Assembly (NCBI GenBank): GCA_945860325.1
Contig: CAMARL010000005.1
Coordinates: forward strand, 1 to 25,637
DNA from: Spirosoma fluviale
Lineage (GTDB): Bacteria > Bacteroidota > Bacteroidia > Cytophagales > Spirosomataceae
DNA length: 25,637 nucleotides
Reading direction: 5' to 3'
The notes under the pieces are model-generated. The model saw nothing but the letters and a program-made list of their open reading frames with translations. It was not told the origin of the DNA and did no database searches. The position numbers and the translations under genes are program-made. How positions within the stretch are numbered: the first letter of the stretch is position 1; each line of letters opens with the position of its first letter. Of the stretch, positions 16,197-24,386 are shown one piece after another.

Positions 16197-16841
16197 TTAC
16201 GAACGCTTTTTACGTGGGATAAGGTACATCCGATTTTCTGTCCCTTGAAAAATACGTACGATATTTCCCCGGTGCGTGAAAATGACCAGACATGCGATGA
16301 ATAGTCCAAAATAAACTAATAAGGGAATTTCCTGTCCAAATACCCCAAAAATTAACAATAATGAAAATACGATCGACGAAATCATAGAACCCAAAGAAAC
16401 GTATTTTGAGATGGCAAAGACGATTAAAAAAACACAAATACCCACGATGGCTGCTTGTGGGTGTAATGCCAATACCATGCCTAAGGTAGTGGCTACCCCT
16501 TTTCCTCCTTTAAAATCGCAAAAGACAGGTAGCAGGTGACCTATAATGGCTAAAAAGCCGAAAAGTATTTTTAAGGTTACACAAGTTTGCCAATCAATTA
16601 AATGAAAGTAAAATAAAACAGCGGAGAGACCTGTGGCAATAAATCCTTTGAGTGAGTCAACAAACAGAACGATGGATCCTGCTTTTTTGCCTAATACTCG
16701 AAAAGTATTTGTCGCGCCCGCATTTCCACTCCCATGTTGGCGAATGTCAATTCCATGATACGTTTCTCCGTACCAAATGGCAGTAGGAATAGAACCAAGA
16801 AGATAACTTAAAATAGAAAGTCCAAAAACAATTAATACCAT
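16197..16841 (-). CDS. plsY: Acyl-phosphate:glycerol-3-phosphate acyltransferase
   Basis: A 214-residue inner-membrane enzyme with about five transmembrane helices. It transfers an acyl chain from acyl-phosphate to glycerol-3-phosphate, the first acylation of phospholipid synthesis. The three conserved loops are present: GSIPTA (16-21), DIRQHGSGNAGATN (32-45) with LGKKAG following, and the GH / PVF / FKGGKGVATTLG segment at 101-121. Length is normal. A well-formed promoter precedes it, and the M20 peptidase gene downstream has its own -7 box. Confidence 0.97.
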   Translation of the reverse strand: MVLIVFGLSILSYLLGSIPTAIWYGETYHGIDIRQHGSGNAGATNTFRVLGKKAGSIVLFVDSLKGFIATGLSAVLFYFHLIDWQTCVTLKILFGFLAIIGHLLPVFCDFKGGKGVATTLGMVLALHPQAAIVGICVFLIVFAISKYVSLGSMISSIVFSLLLIFGVFGQEIPLLVYFGLFIACLVIFTHRGNIVRIFQGTENRMYLIPRKKRS

Positions 16842-16868
16842 AAGTCAAATTCCGCGATTTGGCAGATT

Positions 16869-16900
16869 CAAATATAGAGTGCTAAGCTTCAGAAATCAAA
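16869..16900 (-). promoter_or_regulatory. Promoter for plsY
   Basis: On the minus strand TTTG (16900-16897) is followed after exactly 20 bases by TATATTTG (16876-16869), a complete Bacteroidota-type promoter. The predicted transcript starts about 22 bases before the plsY ATG. The spacing equals that of the ndk promoter. Confidence 0.65.
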
Positions 16901-16959
16901 TACTTATAAAACATTCTTGAAATGTTTAAACTTTAGTCTTTAATTTATTCTAATTTCGG

Positions 16960-19485
16960 TTAAAATGAGACATTGATGGAGGCCATCAACCTGAAAGTCT
17001 GTGGAACACCGTGGTCTAAATAGCTAAGTCGATGAAAAGCCTGAATACGGAAAATCTTGAAAATATTATCAATGCCATATCCCGCCTCCACATAGGGTTT
17101 TCCAGGCTCAAGCGCATCAAAAGCATATCGATCTAAAAACTTCGATTTCAATGGATTATTAACGTCCTTCATAATCTCTTTATTAGAAGCTCGTTGGCTC
17201 CCGATCACCATATTTGTACTTGCAATAAAACGCCACTTCAATTTTTTAATCAAGGGTATCCGATTAAAAAACAAACCATCAAAATTATGATTATACTGCA
17301 AGGAAACATACTGATCACTCACAAATTCAAAATAATTCATGGTGGAAAATGCACTCCTGACAAAGAACAATGTCTCATTCCCCAAGTGTGGAAATAAAAG
17401 AGGAGCGGGTAAATTTGATGGCGTATACCCCGCCATTAAGGTATAATCAGATCGACCAATTTTACCTACTCGAAAAGACTGATAGGCTTTAAGCGTAAAT
17501 CGTTCATAATCAAAGTTTCCACCTAAAAATCCTTTGATTCCCCTTTGATATTTAAAAGTAACCACAGGAATTCTCCTCGTTGACAAAGTAATCTTCTCAT
17601 TCCCATTCATAAGAAACGTCTCATTTTTAGCAAATCTAGCTTCCAATGTGATGAATGAATCTTGATAATAATCTTGCACCGGCGAATTAACACCCATCTC
17701 AGGGCTCAGTCGGTATTGAAATCGGAATAATGGATCAAAGGATCTGGTATTGGCCGAAACTGAAAGGCTAATTCCTTTGTTAGCTTCTGTCGTAAAAAAC
17801 GCTTCGGTTTCTCGGCGGTAGAAAGCACCTGAGAACGCACCCCAACGGGTAAACGCGTAAAATAATTTATTATCACCAATCAATTCTGGAGTTAATCCAA
17901 CCCTTTCAATGTCATACGAATGACGCAATCCGGCCACCGTCCATTTTTTTCTTGAAAATAAATAATTGACTTCCCCGGAATATTTTAACACCAAATCTTT
18001 AGTGCCAAAACCTACATTACCTCTTAAAATCCAGTTTTTATCGAAATTTGCATTGGTTCGAAAACCCAACCGAAACCGCGCTCCTTCCAAGCGGTTAATG
18101 GCTAAACTGGTAATATAAGGACCTACTTCAATATCATTAAAGCGCCTAAAACCACTAAAAACAATTTCGGCAATTTCTACATACGTTTTAACCACCGGCA
18201 AATTTCTGACTGAATCAATCAAGGAGGAGGCCAACAAATCCTGAGCACTTAATGGCTCAAAGCGTGCATTCTTCCAAAAATTCGGATCTGGCTCTTTTGC
18301 GTCCTCAGCCACCTCTGAGACCAAATCATAAAAATCTAGCGGCTTGGGTTCATTCACGACAAAATCCTTGTTGGATATATACATCTTTAAAAGCATTCCA
18401 GCTGAGCCCTTAGTAATTTCTTCTAAATCAATCAAAAACCGAGTCTTGGCAGGCAGCCAGACCCCAGAAGGTGTTTGCTCTAGCTCCTGAGAAATCTTAA
18501 TCTTATCGATGAAATTTAAATTTGCTTGCTTATCAACAGTGGCATCTATTTGAACTAAAGCAAAATTGGTTGTGTCAATCCACACTTGGCCCGTAAAAAC
18601 TAAATCCATTGGATTTTTAGGCTCATAATCAATTTGATAACAAACCTTACCCTCGACTTTTACCGTGTCACCTAAGTAATATTTATAATTTGCTTTCCAA
18701 CCGTCGCCTATGGGACTAGCAAAATCCTTTCCAAAAAATCCAATGTAGTTTTGATAGAAATTATAGTTAGCTACTAAATTACCACCGACCAATTGTGAAA
18801 TAAAACTTCCATCTTTCACACCAACCCCTTTTATATTCGTCTTTAAAATGAGCTCCTTTTTTCTTTGTGGTGAATCTCGATAATAAAATTTACTTAAAGT
18901 CTCAGAGATGAAGGTCGGTATAACCAATTTACCATCATCCCCTGCTATTTTTTCAAATTTTTTAATTGCCTCCTGAATATCCTTCATCACCTTTCGCTCC
19001 TTAAACTTTTCTGAAATATTATCCACATCCAACTCCATCTTAGTATAAGAATCGTAAGAATAAGCCGTCAGCTTACTTCGGTCATTTTTCTCCCGATTCT
19101 TGATCACATTTCGCAATATTTTGAAAACAGGATTTTCCCCTGAATAAACAATTACTTCGTTCAGAGAACGATTGGTTGGATCAATCTGAAAATCAACAAC
19201 CTGGGATTTTAACTTTTTATCGATGTATTTAACCTTCTTTTTATATCCTACAAATGAAACATAAATAGAGTCCGATAAAAATTTTGAGTTTAAGATATAC
19301 TCCCCTTGAAAATTAGTGCTCGTACCCACATTCACACCCAAGATACCTACAGATGCAAAAGGTACAGGGTCCCCATTGCTCGCATCACGAACAATACCCT
19401 TAATTTGATATTGAGCTACAAGGGATTCAAATGAAAGAAGAACTAGTAAAAGTGCTAAAATAGCACCAAAAACACTTTTTTTCAA
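16960..19485 (-). CDS. DUF5686 / CarboxypepD_reg-like outer-membrane protein
   Basis: An 841-residue exported protein. The signal peptide is about 1-24 (cleavage LVA before Gln). A carboxypeptidase-regulatory-like beta-sandwich follows at about 26-105 (IKGIVRDASNGDPVPFASV), as in TonB-linked Bacteroidota proteins. The remainder matches the DUF5686 type, with a long C-terminal half rich in alternating strands and a terminal Phe, which suggests an outer-membrane beta-barrel. The function of the family is not known. The start is a TTG at 19485: an in-frame stop lies three codons upstream, and no ATG is present before about residue 150, which would lose the signal peptide. It is flanked by gaps of 118 and 112 bases and looks monocistronic. 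Confidence 0.85.
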   Translation of the reverse strand: MKKSVFGAILALLLVLLSFESLVAQYQIKGIVRDASNGDPVPFASVGILGVNVGTSTNFQGEYILNSKFLSDSIYVSFVGYKKKVKYIDKKLKSQVVDFQIDPTNRSLNEVIVYSGENPVFKILRNVIKNREKNDRSKLTAYSYDSYTKMELDVDNISEKFKERKVMKDIQEAIKKFEKIAGDDGKLVIPTFISETLSKFYYRDSPQRKKELILKTNIKGVGVKDGSFISQLVGGNLVANYNFYQNYIGFFGKDFASPIGDGWKANYKYYLGDTVKVEGKVCYQIDYEPKNPMDLVFTGQVWIDTTNFALVQIDATVDKQANLNFIDKIKISQELEQTPSGVWLPAKTRFLIDLEEITKGSAGMLLKMYISNKDFVVNEPKPLDFYDLVSEVAEDAKEPDPNFWKNARFEPLSAQDLLASSLIDSVRNLPVVKTYVEIAEIVFSGFRRFNDIEVGPYITSLAINRLEGARFRLGFRTNANFDKNWILRGNVGFGTKDLVLKYSGEVNYLFSRKKWTVAGLRHSYDIERVGLTPELIGDNKLFYAFTRWGAFSGAFYRRETEAFFTTEANKGISLSVSANTRSFDPLFRFQYRLSPEMGVNSPVQDYYQDSFITLEARFAKNETFLMNGNEKITLSTRRIPVVTFKYQRGIKGFLGGNFDYERFTLKAYQSFRVGKIGRSDYTLMAGYTPSNLPAPLLFPHLGNETLFFVRSAFSTMNYFEFVSDQYVSLQYNHNFDGLFFNRIPLIKKLKWRFIASTNMVIGSQRASNKEIMKDVNNPLKSKFLDRYAFDALEPGKPYVEAGYGIDNIFKIFRIQAFHRLSYLDHGVPQTFRLMASINVSF

Positions 19486-19597
19486 AACTTTTTAATAGGG
19501 TTAGCTAAATTTAAAAGCAAAATACTCCCGTTTTATTCAAAATTTCTTTTGAATGAAAAGGAAGGAAACAAAAATACAAAGTATTGTGAAAAAAAAC

Positions 19598-20194
19598 CTA
19601 TTCGTCGACAAATTTTAAACATTCGTCGGCAAAAATTTTGAATTTATGTAAGGCGCGTGCTCGATGAGCGATGACATTCTTTTCCGAAAGCGTCATCTCA
19701 GCAAATGTCCTTGATTCATTTTCTGGTTGGAACAAAGGATCATACCCAAACCCTTGATTTCCCCTTGGACTTAACATAATTTCTCCCCTAATCTCTCCTT
19801 CAAATTGATGGAATTGGCCATTTTGGTGAAAAGTTAAGACCGTAACAAAACGCGCTGATCGATCAGCGTAATTACTCATCTCAACAATTAACTTCTTGGA
19901 ATTCGCTAGATCATTTTTGGGCTCTCCAGCAAATCGGGCTGAATAAACTCCTGGTAGACCTCCTAAGCAATCGACTTCAAGCCCTGAATCATCAGAAAGA
20001 CAAGTCACCCCAAATCGATCTGCAATATACCGTGCCTTTTGCATAGAATTTTCAGCTAACGTTTTACCTGTTTCTGGAATATCGTCAATAACTCCTAGCT
20101 CGGATATGGATTTAATTAGGAAATGACTTCCCAAAAGAGCCGATAGCTCTTCAATTTTATGCTTGTTTTGAGTAGCTAAATATAAGTCAATCAT
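19598..20194 (-). CDS. rdgB: RdgB/HAM1 non-canonical purine NTP pyrophosphatase
   Basis: A 198-residue cytosolic enzyme that hydrolyses dITP, XTP and ITP to monophosphates, keeping deaminated purines out of DNA and RNA. Motifs are LATQNKHKIEEL (6-17), SDDSGLEVDCLGGLPGVYSA (67-86), GFGYDPLF (149-156) and the C-terminal EKNVIAHRARAL. Length and ends are normal. Its ATG overlaps the preceding FKBP stop by one base (TAATG), so it appears to be the last gene of the FKBP operon. No functional tie to the FKBP proteins is evident. Confidence 0.96.
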   Translation of the reverse strand: MIDLYLATQNKHKIEELSALLGSHFLIKSISELGVIDDIPETGKTLAENSMQKARYIADRFGVTCLSDDSGLEVDCLGGLPGVYSARFAGEPKNDLANSKKLIVEMSNYADRSARFVTVLTFHQNGQFHQFEGEIRGEIMLSPRGNQGFGYDPLFQPENESRTFAEMTLSEKNVIAHRARALHKFKIFADECLKFVDE

Positions 20195-21078
20195 TATAAA
20201 GCACCAACTACCTCAACTTCGAAATAAAGAGGTGAATTGGGAGGGATAGTTCCGCTTCCATTCGTACCGTAACCTATTTTGGATGGTATAATGAGCGCGG
20301 CTTTCTCACCTACCCTCATTTTTAAAATTCCCTCCTCAAAGCCAGCAATAACACCGCCAGTACCAGCGACATAGGTAAATGTCCCTGAATCAAAAGCTGA
20401 ATCATAAATTACCTTCCCAGCCGCATCATATTTCAAATTGCCGTAACTTAATCGCCCAGTATAATTAACTTTTACCGACTGGCCTCCTGAAATAGCTGCC
20501 CCTTTGGGATTCTCGACCAACTTTTTAAATATTAAGCCAGAGGGTAATATTTCCGGACTTGTAATTTTGTACAAGGTTTGGAAATCTTTCAACTGCTCCG
20601 CCTCTGTTCGTATCGATACCACGTCAATCTCTAATTTAATCACTGAAAATGCAGATATATTCGTGTAAGAATTACCCCCAAAAGCGAGGGCTGAAGGCAA
20701 AATGAATAAACCCGATTCACCTTCTTTCAAAAAGGATATTGGTAAATTTAAAATGGTGGAAGAGGATCCCCAGACCATGCCTTTTAATTGGCCTAATGAT
20801 TTTGCCGTAGAATCTATTTTAGTGCCATCAAGCAAAGTCATTTTATAATAAAACTTAATTAAATCCGCATTAAATGCCTGTTTACCTGTAGATTTAGCTG
20901 TATTAATTGAATAATACATCCCCTCAGGAGATTTTTGGAGCTTTAAATTTGACCGACTGATGTAACCTTCTATCTCCTTTTGATTATCTGATTCTGTTTG
21001 GTTTATTTCATCAAATTTACAACTTGACATTCCACCTAACAGCGAAAGACCGATAAAAAAGTAAACTAAATTTTTCAT
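20194..21078 (-). CDS. FKBP-type peptidyl-prolyl isomerase lipoprotein (third of three)
   Basis: A 294-residue lipoprotein with lipobox GGMSSC (Cys20 from the ATG chosen). A degenerate FKBP-like domain is followed by a C-terminal FKBP domain at about 200-294, with VKVNYTGRL, VIAGFEEGILKMRVGEKA, IPSKIGYG and FEVEVV. A loop insertion follows the first strand, where FKBP proteins usually have the short FDSS-type turn. A longer reading from a TTG at 21090 is possible, but it overlaps the previous gene. The ATG at 21078 gives a cleaner signal and a 4-base gap. The likely role is a prolyl isomerase or chaperone for envelope proteins; similarity to GldI is an inference. Confidence 0.88.
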   Translation of the reverse strand: MKNLVYFFIGLSLLGGMSSCKFDEINQTESDNQKEIEGYISRSNLKLQKSPEGMYYSINTAKSTGKQAFNADLIKFYYKMTLLDGTKIDSTAKSLGQLKGMVWGSSSTILNLPISFLKEGESGLFILPSALAFGGNSYTNISAFSVIKLEIDVVSIRTEAEQLKDFQTLYKITSPEILPSGLIFKKLVENPKGAAISGGQSVKVNYTGRLSYGNLKYDAAGKVIYDSAFDSGTFTYVAGTGGVIAGFEEGILKMRVGEKAALIIPSKIGYGTNGSGTIPPNSPLYFEVEVVGAL

Positions 21079-21082
21079 TATT

Positions 21083-21946
21083 CTATTCAATTTTGGCTAT
21101 ATAAATCTCAAACATTAAAGGCGTAAATCCTGGGATACTCGTTCCTGAACCTTTTTCTCCATATCCGATCGTAGAAGGAAAAACAACTATCGCCTTCCCC
21201 CCCAAACGCATCTTTTCAATCCCTTTTTGGAACCCAATAACTGTTTGAGTTCCCCCTACAGTTACCGAAAAACTATCCGTGCGAGCCATATTTCCATCAA
21301 ATGCAAAGCCATTTAAAAACCGACCCGTATACTTTAATTTGACTACTTTGCCAGTAGCTGGAATGTCTCCGGTTCCAGGTGCCAATTGGATATAACGCAA
21401 TCCGTCGGTTTCCGTAGTAGTAACTTTATAGCCTTTTTTTGCAATAAATGCATTTATTTGATCACTCTGGCTCCGTACCGCATAACTTTTAATCGTTACT
21501 TTCAATGGGGTGTACGCAGGCAATCCCTCAAAAGATTGGGAAGTACCTGGCAAGGCCATCACTGCCTGCTCTTCATCCCGTAAATTTGCCATTAAACGAG
21601 TGAAAATTGGGTTCAAGAAACCATATTGATACATTAAAGGAGAGTTGGTTTTACGATTCGTACTATCCAAAACCTTTCCTGTTACTAGATTAGCTAATTC
21701 ATAATGAATCAACAAGGTATCTCCTCTCGTTGCTAATTCTCCACTAGGATTTGACTTAGTCAGAAAATAATAGGCGCCATTCTCCATGGCAATGGGAGTT
21801 TGATTTAACTTGGAGAAGTACGACAGTATTTGTGTCTGATTCTCTTTTGCCTTCAGTTCGTCTGCCAACTCAACATTTGACAAACAAGAAGTCAATATAG
21901 AACCCACAAATACCATCGCTAAAAACTGCTTCACCAAATTTCTCAT
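21083..21946 (-). CDS. FKBP-type peptidyl-prolyl isomerase lipoprotein (second of three)
   Basis: A 287-residue lipoprotein (lipobox SILTSC, Cys21). An N-terminal FKBP-like region (about 60-157) keeps the strand and loop pattern but lacks the usual aromatic pocket motifs, including the GYG segment. The C-terminal FKBP domain (about 185-287) contains VKLKYTGRFLNGFAFDGN, TVIGFQKGIEKMRLGGKA, FPSTIGYGEKGSG and a final FEIYIAKIE. The mature protein should sit on a membrane facing the periplasm or the outer face. The start is an ATG 5 bases after the first FKBP gene. Confidence 0.9.
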   Translation of the reverse strand: MRNLVKQFLAMVFVGSILTSCLSNVELADELKAKENQTQILSYFSKLNQTPIAMENGAYYFLTKSNPSGELATRGDTLLIHYELANLVTGKVLDSTNRKTNSPLMYQYGFLNPIFTRLMANLRDEEQAVMALPGTSQSFEGLPAYTPLKVTIKSYAVRSQSDQINAFIAKKGYKVTTTETDGLRYIQLAPGTGDIPATGKVVKLKYTGRFLNGFAFDGNMARTDSFSVTVGGTQTVIGFQKGIEKMRLGGKAIVVFPSTIGYGEKGSGTSIPGFTPLMFEIYIAKIE

Positions 21947-21951
21947 ATTTC

Positions 21952-22815
21952 TTATTTCTTAGACAACACTTCTACTTCAAAAACTAACACTGAATTGGCT
22001 GGAATTGGACCACGTGCTTGCTCACCATATCCAATCGTAGATGGAATCACAAATGTACCTTTACCACCCGCTTTTAATAGAGTCAAAGCCTCATTAAATC
22101 CAGGAATCATTTGGCCTACAGGCATTTCAGCCGCATTTCCTTTGTCAAATTCTTTTCCGTTTAAAAACGTACCACGGTAGTTGACCATCCACGTCTCTCC
22201 CATTTTCGGAGAAGCACCAGCACCTGGCTTTTCAATAGAATAATACAATCCTGCAGCCGAAGTCGCAAATGATTTACCTGTTTTTGCTATATAGTCAGCG
22301 ATCATTTTAGGTTGCAATGCAATATCCTTAGACGCATCTTGCTTCGCTTTAGCCGCCTCTTTCTCCATATCCTTTTCAAATTCAGCACGAGACTGAACTT
22401 TCAATATTTTTACGGTGTACTTTAAATCAGTACCAGGTTTCAAGAATGGAGGCAATGGAGATTGAACTGCTTTTGTCAAACTGTCAATCGGCACCAATAT
22501 CGTTGCACTATCACCTAAGGCTAATAAACGCAATCCATTTTCAAAAGATCCTTTAAATGATCCGGGAGCGTTAGAAGGAGCTTGGATCATCCCTTTTCCT
22601 GGTTGGCCATCCTTCTTAGTATCCTGCAAAACAGAATCAGCGCCATTTTTAATCACTAAATTAAACGTAATGATATCGCCTTCTTTTAATTTCTTTGCTG
22701 CATCATCATGGCTATGCATTTGAATTTTAACTCCGTCGATTATCTCTACTTTATTCTTATTACAAGCAGTCAATAATAGCACTGCTGAAAAAATTAAACC
22801 TATTTGTTTACGCAT
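21952..22815 (-). CDS. FKBP-type peptidyl-prolyl isomerase lipoprotein (first of three)
   Basis: A 287-residue lipoprotein (lipobox LLTAC, Cys18). A divergent FKBP-like domain spans about 38-141, then a charged Lys/Glu/Ala-rich linker (142-170), then a well-conserved FKBP domain (about 186-286) with WMVNYRGTFLNGKEFDKG, MIPGFNEALTLLKAGGKG, IPSTIGYG and FEVEVLSKK. Of the three it has the most canonical isomerase core. It follows the DHH phosphoesterase gene by 48 bases. The DHH-FKBP lipoprotein adjacency resembles the gldI neighbourhood of gliding Bacteroidota, as I recall it. Confidence 0.92.
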   Translation of the reverse strand: MRKQIGLIFSAVLLLTACNKNKVEIIDGVKIQMHSHDDAAKKLKEGDIITFNLVIKNGADSVLQDTKKDGQPGKGMIQAPSNAPGSFKGSFENGLRLLALGDSATILVPIDSLTKAVQSPLPPFLKPGTDLKYTVKILKVQSRAEFEKDMEKEAAKAKQDASKDIALQPKMIADYIAKTGKSFATSAAGLYYSIEKPGAGASPKMGETWMVNYRGTFLNGKEFDKGNAAEMPVGQMIPGFNEALTLLKAGGKGTFVIPSTIGYGEQARGPIPANSVLVFEVEVLSKK

Positions 22816-22863
22816 GATTGTGGTGTTTTGACCGTAGTCCGATGAAAAATTTGTTTAGTTTCT

Positions 22864-23910
22864 TTATAATTTTTTTACTCGATTTATTTCTGAAAGGTAC
22901 AAAGGTAATACTTCTTGCAATTTTTCCCTCGCTTGAGTTAAAGATCCACCAGAAAATCGACCACCGGAAGCATTTTTATGACCACCTCCCTCAAAATAAG
23001 TGGCCGCAAATGTGTTCACGGCAAAAGGTTCTATCGAGCGAAAAGATAATTTAATTCCATCCGGTCTGGCAATTAGTAAGATGGCCCAAATGGCCCCAGC
23101 GATCTGTAATCCATAATTTACAATGCCCTCGGTATCACCTGCTTGAGAATTAAATTGGACTAAATCCTCCTCCGTAATCCACATAATCGCTAAATGATAC
23201 TCGGATAAATATTCCAAGCGATTAGCTAAAATATGGCCTAAAAATTTTAACCGGTCTATGGAAGCTGAATCAAAAATCTTTCGATGAATGGCATTGGTAT
23301 TAACGCCCAATTTAATCAAACTGGCGACTACTTCATGTACGTGAGCCGTGGTATTGGGATGCCTAAAACTGCCCGTATCGGTCATAATGCCTGAATACAT
23401 ACATGTTCCCATCTCTTCACTTATCAACTCCTCATCCCCCCACTCAACGATCAAATCATAAATTAACTCACAGGTAGACGCAGCGATCGTCCGATGGTAA
23501 TAATAATCAGCAAAATCCTCTGGATCTAAATGATGATCAATCACTACTTTAGTTCCTCGTGCATGTTTGACCAAAGAAGATAATTGATGAAGTCGCTGCA
23601 AACCAGAAAAATCCAAACAAAATACCCAATCCGCCTGTTCGATTAAGGGTGCAATTTGAACCTTTTGAATAGGGTTTTCAGCATTTAAAATAGCTGATGC
23701 ACCTGGCATCCATTGAAGATTTTGTGACACCGCAGAAGGTACAATCACTTGGGCATGTAGCCCTTTTAAGGTTAAATATTGTTGCCAAGCAAGACTCGAA
23801 CCAATCGCATCCGAATCTGGATTAAAATGAGTCGTAATAACCGCCTTTTGACCTGGTACTAATTTTGCTTGCAAAGCAGAAATGGAAGACATATGAATAT
23901 TTACTGCCAT
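22864..23910 (-). CDS. DHH/DHHA1-family phosphoesterase (NrnA/oligoribonuclease-like)
   Basis: A 348-residue cytoplasmic Mn-dependent phosphoesterase, probably acting on short oligonucleotides, pApA/pAp or cyclic-dinucleotide breakdown products. Motifs are THFNPDSDAIGSS (27-39), the Asp in FCLDFSG (97-103), the namesake IDHH at 124-127, GIMTDTGSFRHPNT (174-187) and the DHHA1 GGGHKNASGG at 308-317. The longest reading starts at 23973, but that would overlap the start of ndk and its promoter. A minus-strand -7 box at 23929-23936 points to the ATG at 23910 (MAVNIHMSS) as the true start. The ATG at 23892 is also possible. Confidence 0.92.
   Translation of the reverse strand: MAVNIHMSSISALQAKLVPGQKAVITTHFNPDSDAIGSSLAWQQYLTLKGLHAQVIVPSAVSQNLQWMPGASAILNAENPIQKVQIAPLIEQADWVFCLDFSGLQRLHQLSSLVKHARGTKVVIDHHLDPEDFADYYYHRTIAASTCELIYDLIVEWGDEELISEEMGTCMYSGIMTDTGSFRHPNTTAHVHEVVASLIKLGVNTNAIHRKIFDSASIDRLKFLGHILANRLEYLSEYHLAIMWITEEDLVQFNSQAGDTEGIVNYGLQIAGAIWAILLIARPDGIKLSFRSIEPFAVNTFAATYFEGGGHKNASGGRFSGGSLTQAREKLQEVLPLYLSEINRVKKL
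22900..22907 (-). promoter_or_regulatory. Possible internal -7 element for the FKBP-rdgB operon
   Basis: On the minus strand TACCTTTG, identical to the hemE and engB boxes, lies within the 3' end of the DHH gene. It sits about 85 bases before the first FKBP ATG. No -33 TTG is found at the right spacing, so chance occurrence in coding sequence is possible. Confidence 0.3.
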
Positions 23911-23916
23911 AATAAA

Positions 23917-23948
23917 TTTGGGCATTCGCAAAGTTAGAGATAAATTTG
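23917..23948 (+). promoter_or_regulatory. Promoter for ndk
   Basis: TTTG (23917-23920), 20 bases, then TAAATTTG (23941-23948), a full match to the Bacteroidota -33/-7 pattern. Transcription would start about 10 bases before the ndk ATG. The upstream TTTG is itself part of another TAAATTTG (23913-23920). The region overlaps the opposing DHH promoter. Confidence 0.65.
23929..23936 (-). promoter_or_regulatory. -7 element for the DHH phosphoesterase gene
   Basis: On the minus strand TAACTTTG matches TAnnTTTG exactly and lies between the -33 and -7 boxes of the ndk promoter. It predicts transcription starting near 23923 and so supports the ATG at 23910 over upstream starts. Confidence 0.5.
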
Positions 23949-23963
23949 TAAAAAAATTTACAC

Positions 23964-24386
23964 ATGCCCACAAATAGAACCTTTACCATGATTAAACCCG
24001 ATGCCGTTTCAGATGGATTTTCGGGCCCCATCATTCAACAGATTGAGGAAGCCGGATTTAAAATCATCGCCCTTAAAAAAATCAAATTAAGCCCAGAGGA
24101 AGCTGGTAACTTTTACGAGGTACACAAGGAAAGGCCTTTTTTCCAGAGTCTTTGCGATTATATGTCATCAGGTGACATTATTCCAATGGTCTTAGAAAAA
24201 GAAAATGCGATGGAAGATTTTCGAACATTGATCGGCGCAACGAACCCAGCCAATGCCGCCGAAGGAACCATTCGTCAGCGCTTTGCAAAATCCATTGAGG
24301 CCAATGCCATTCATGGTTCGGACTCGGATGAAAACGCAGCTTTGGAAGCCGCATTTTTCTTCTCGGAAACAGAATTGAAAAATTAA
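23964..24386 (+). CDS. ndk: Nucleoside diphosphate kinase
   Basis: A 140-residue enzyme, standard length, that moves the gamma-phosphate of ATP to other NDPs through a phosphohistidine. The start is TFTMIKPDAV (6-15). The active site NAIHGSDS places the phosphorylated residue at His117, and the Kpn-loop region (around 91-106) is present. It is cytosolic and housekeeping. It diverges from the DHH gene with overlapping promoters. Its stop codon directly abuts the stop codon of the convergent glycosyltransferase, with no bases between. Confidence 0.98.
   Translation: MPTNRTFTMIKPDAVSDGFSGPIIQQIEEAGFKIIALKKIKLSPEEAGNFYEVHKERPFFQSLCDYMSSGDIIPMVLEKENAMEDFRTLIGATNPANAAEGTIRQRFAKSIEANAIHGSDSDENAALEAAFFFSETELKN

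Noticed and set aside
19535..19554. Hairpin attcaaaa-tttc-ttttgaat between rdgB and the DUF5686 gene
   Set aside because: The 8-base stem is perfect but has only two G-C pairs and no T run on either side, so I do not call a terminator or operator.
23911..23973. A longer DHH protein starting at 23973
   Set aside because: It would overlap the ndk start and lie upstream of the predicted transcription start; the extra residues do not resemble the family N-terminus.
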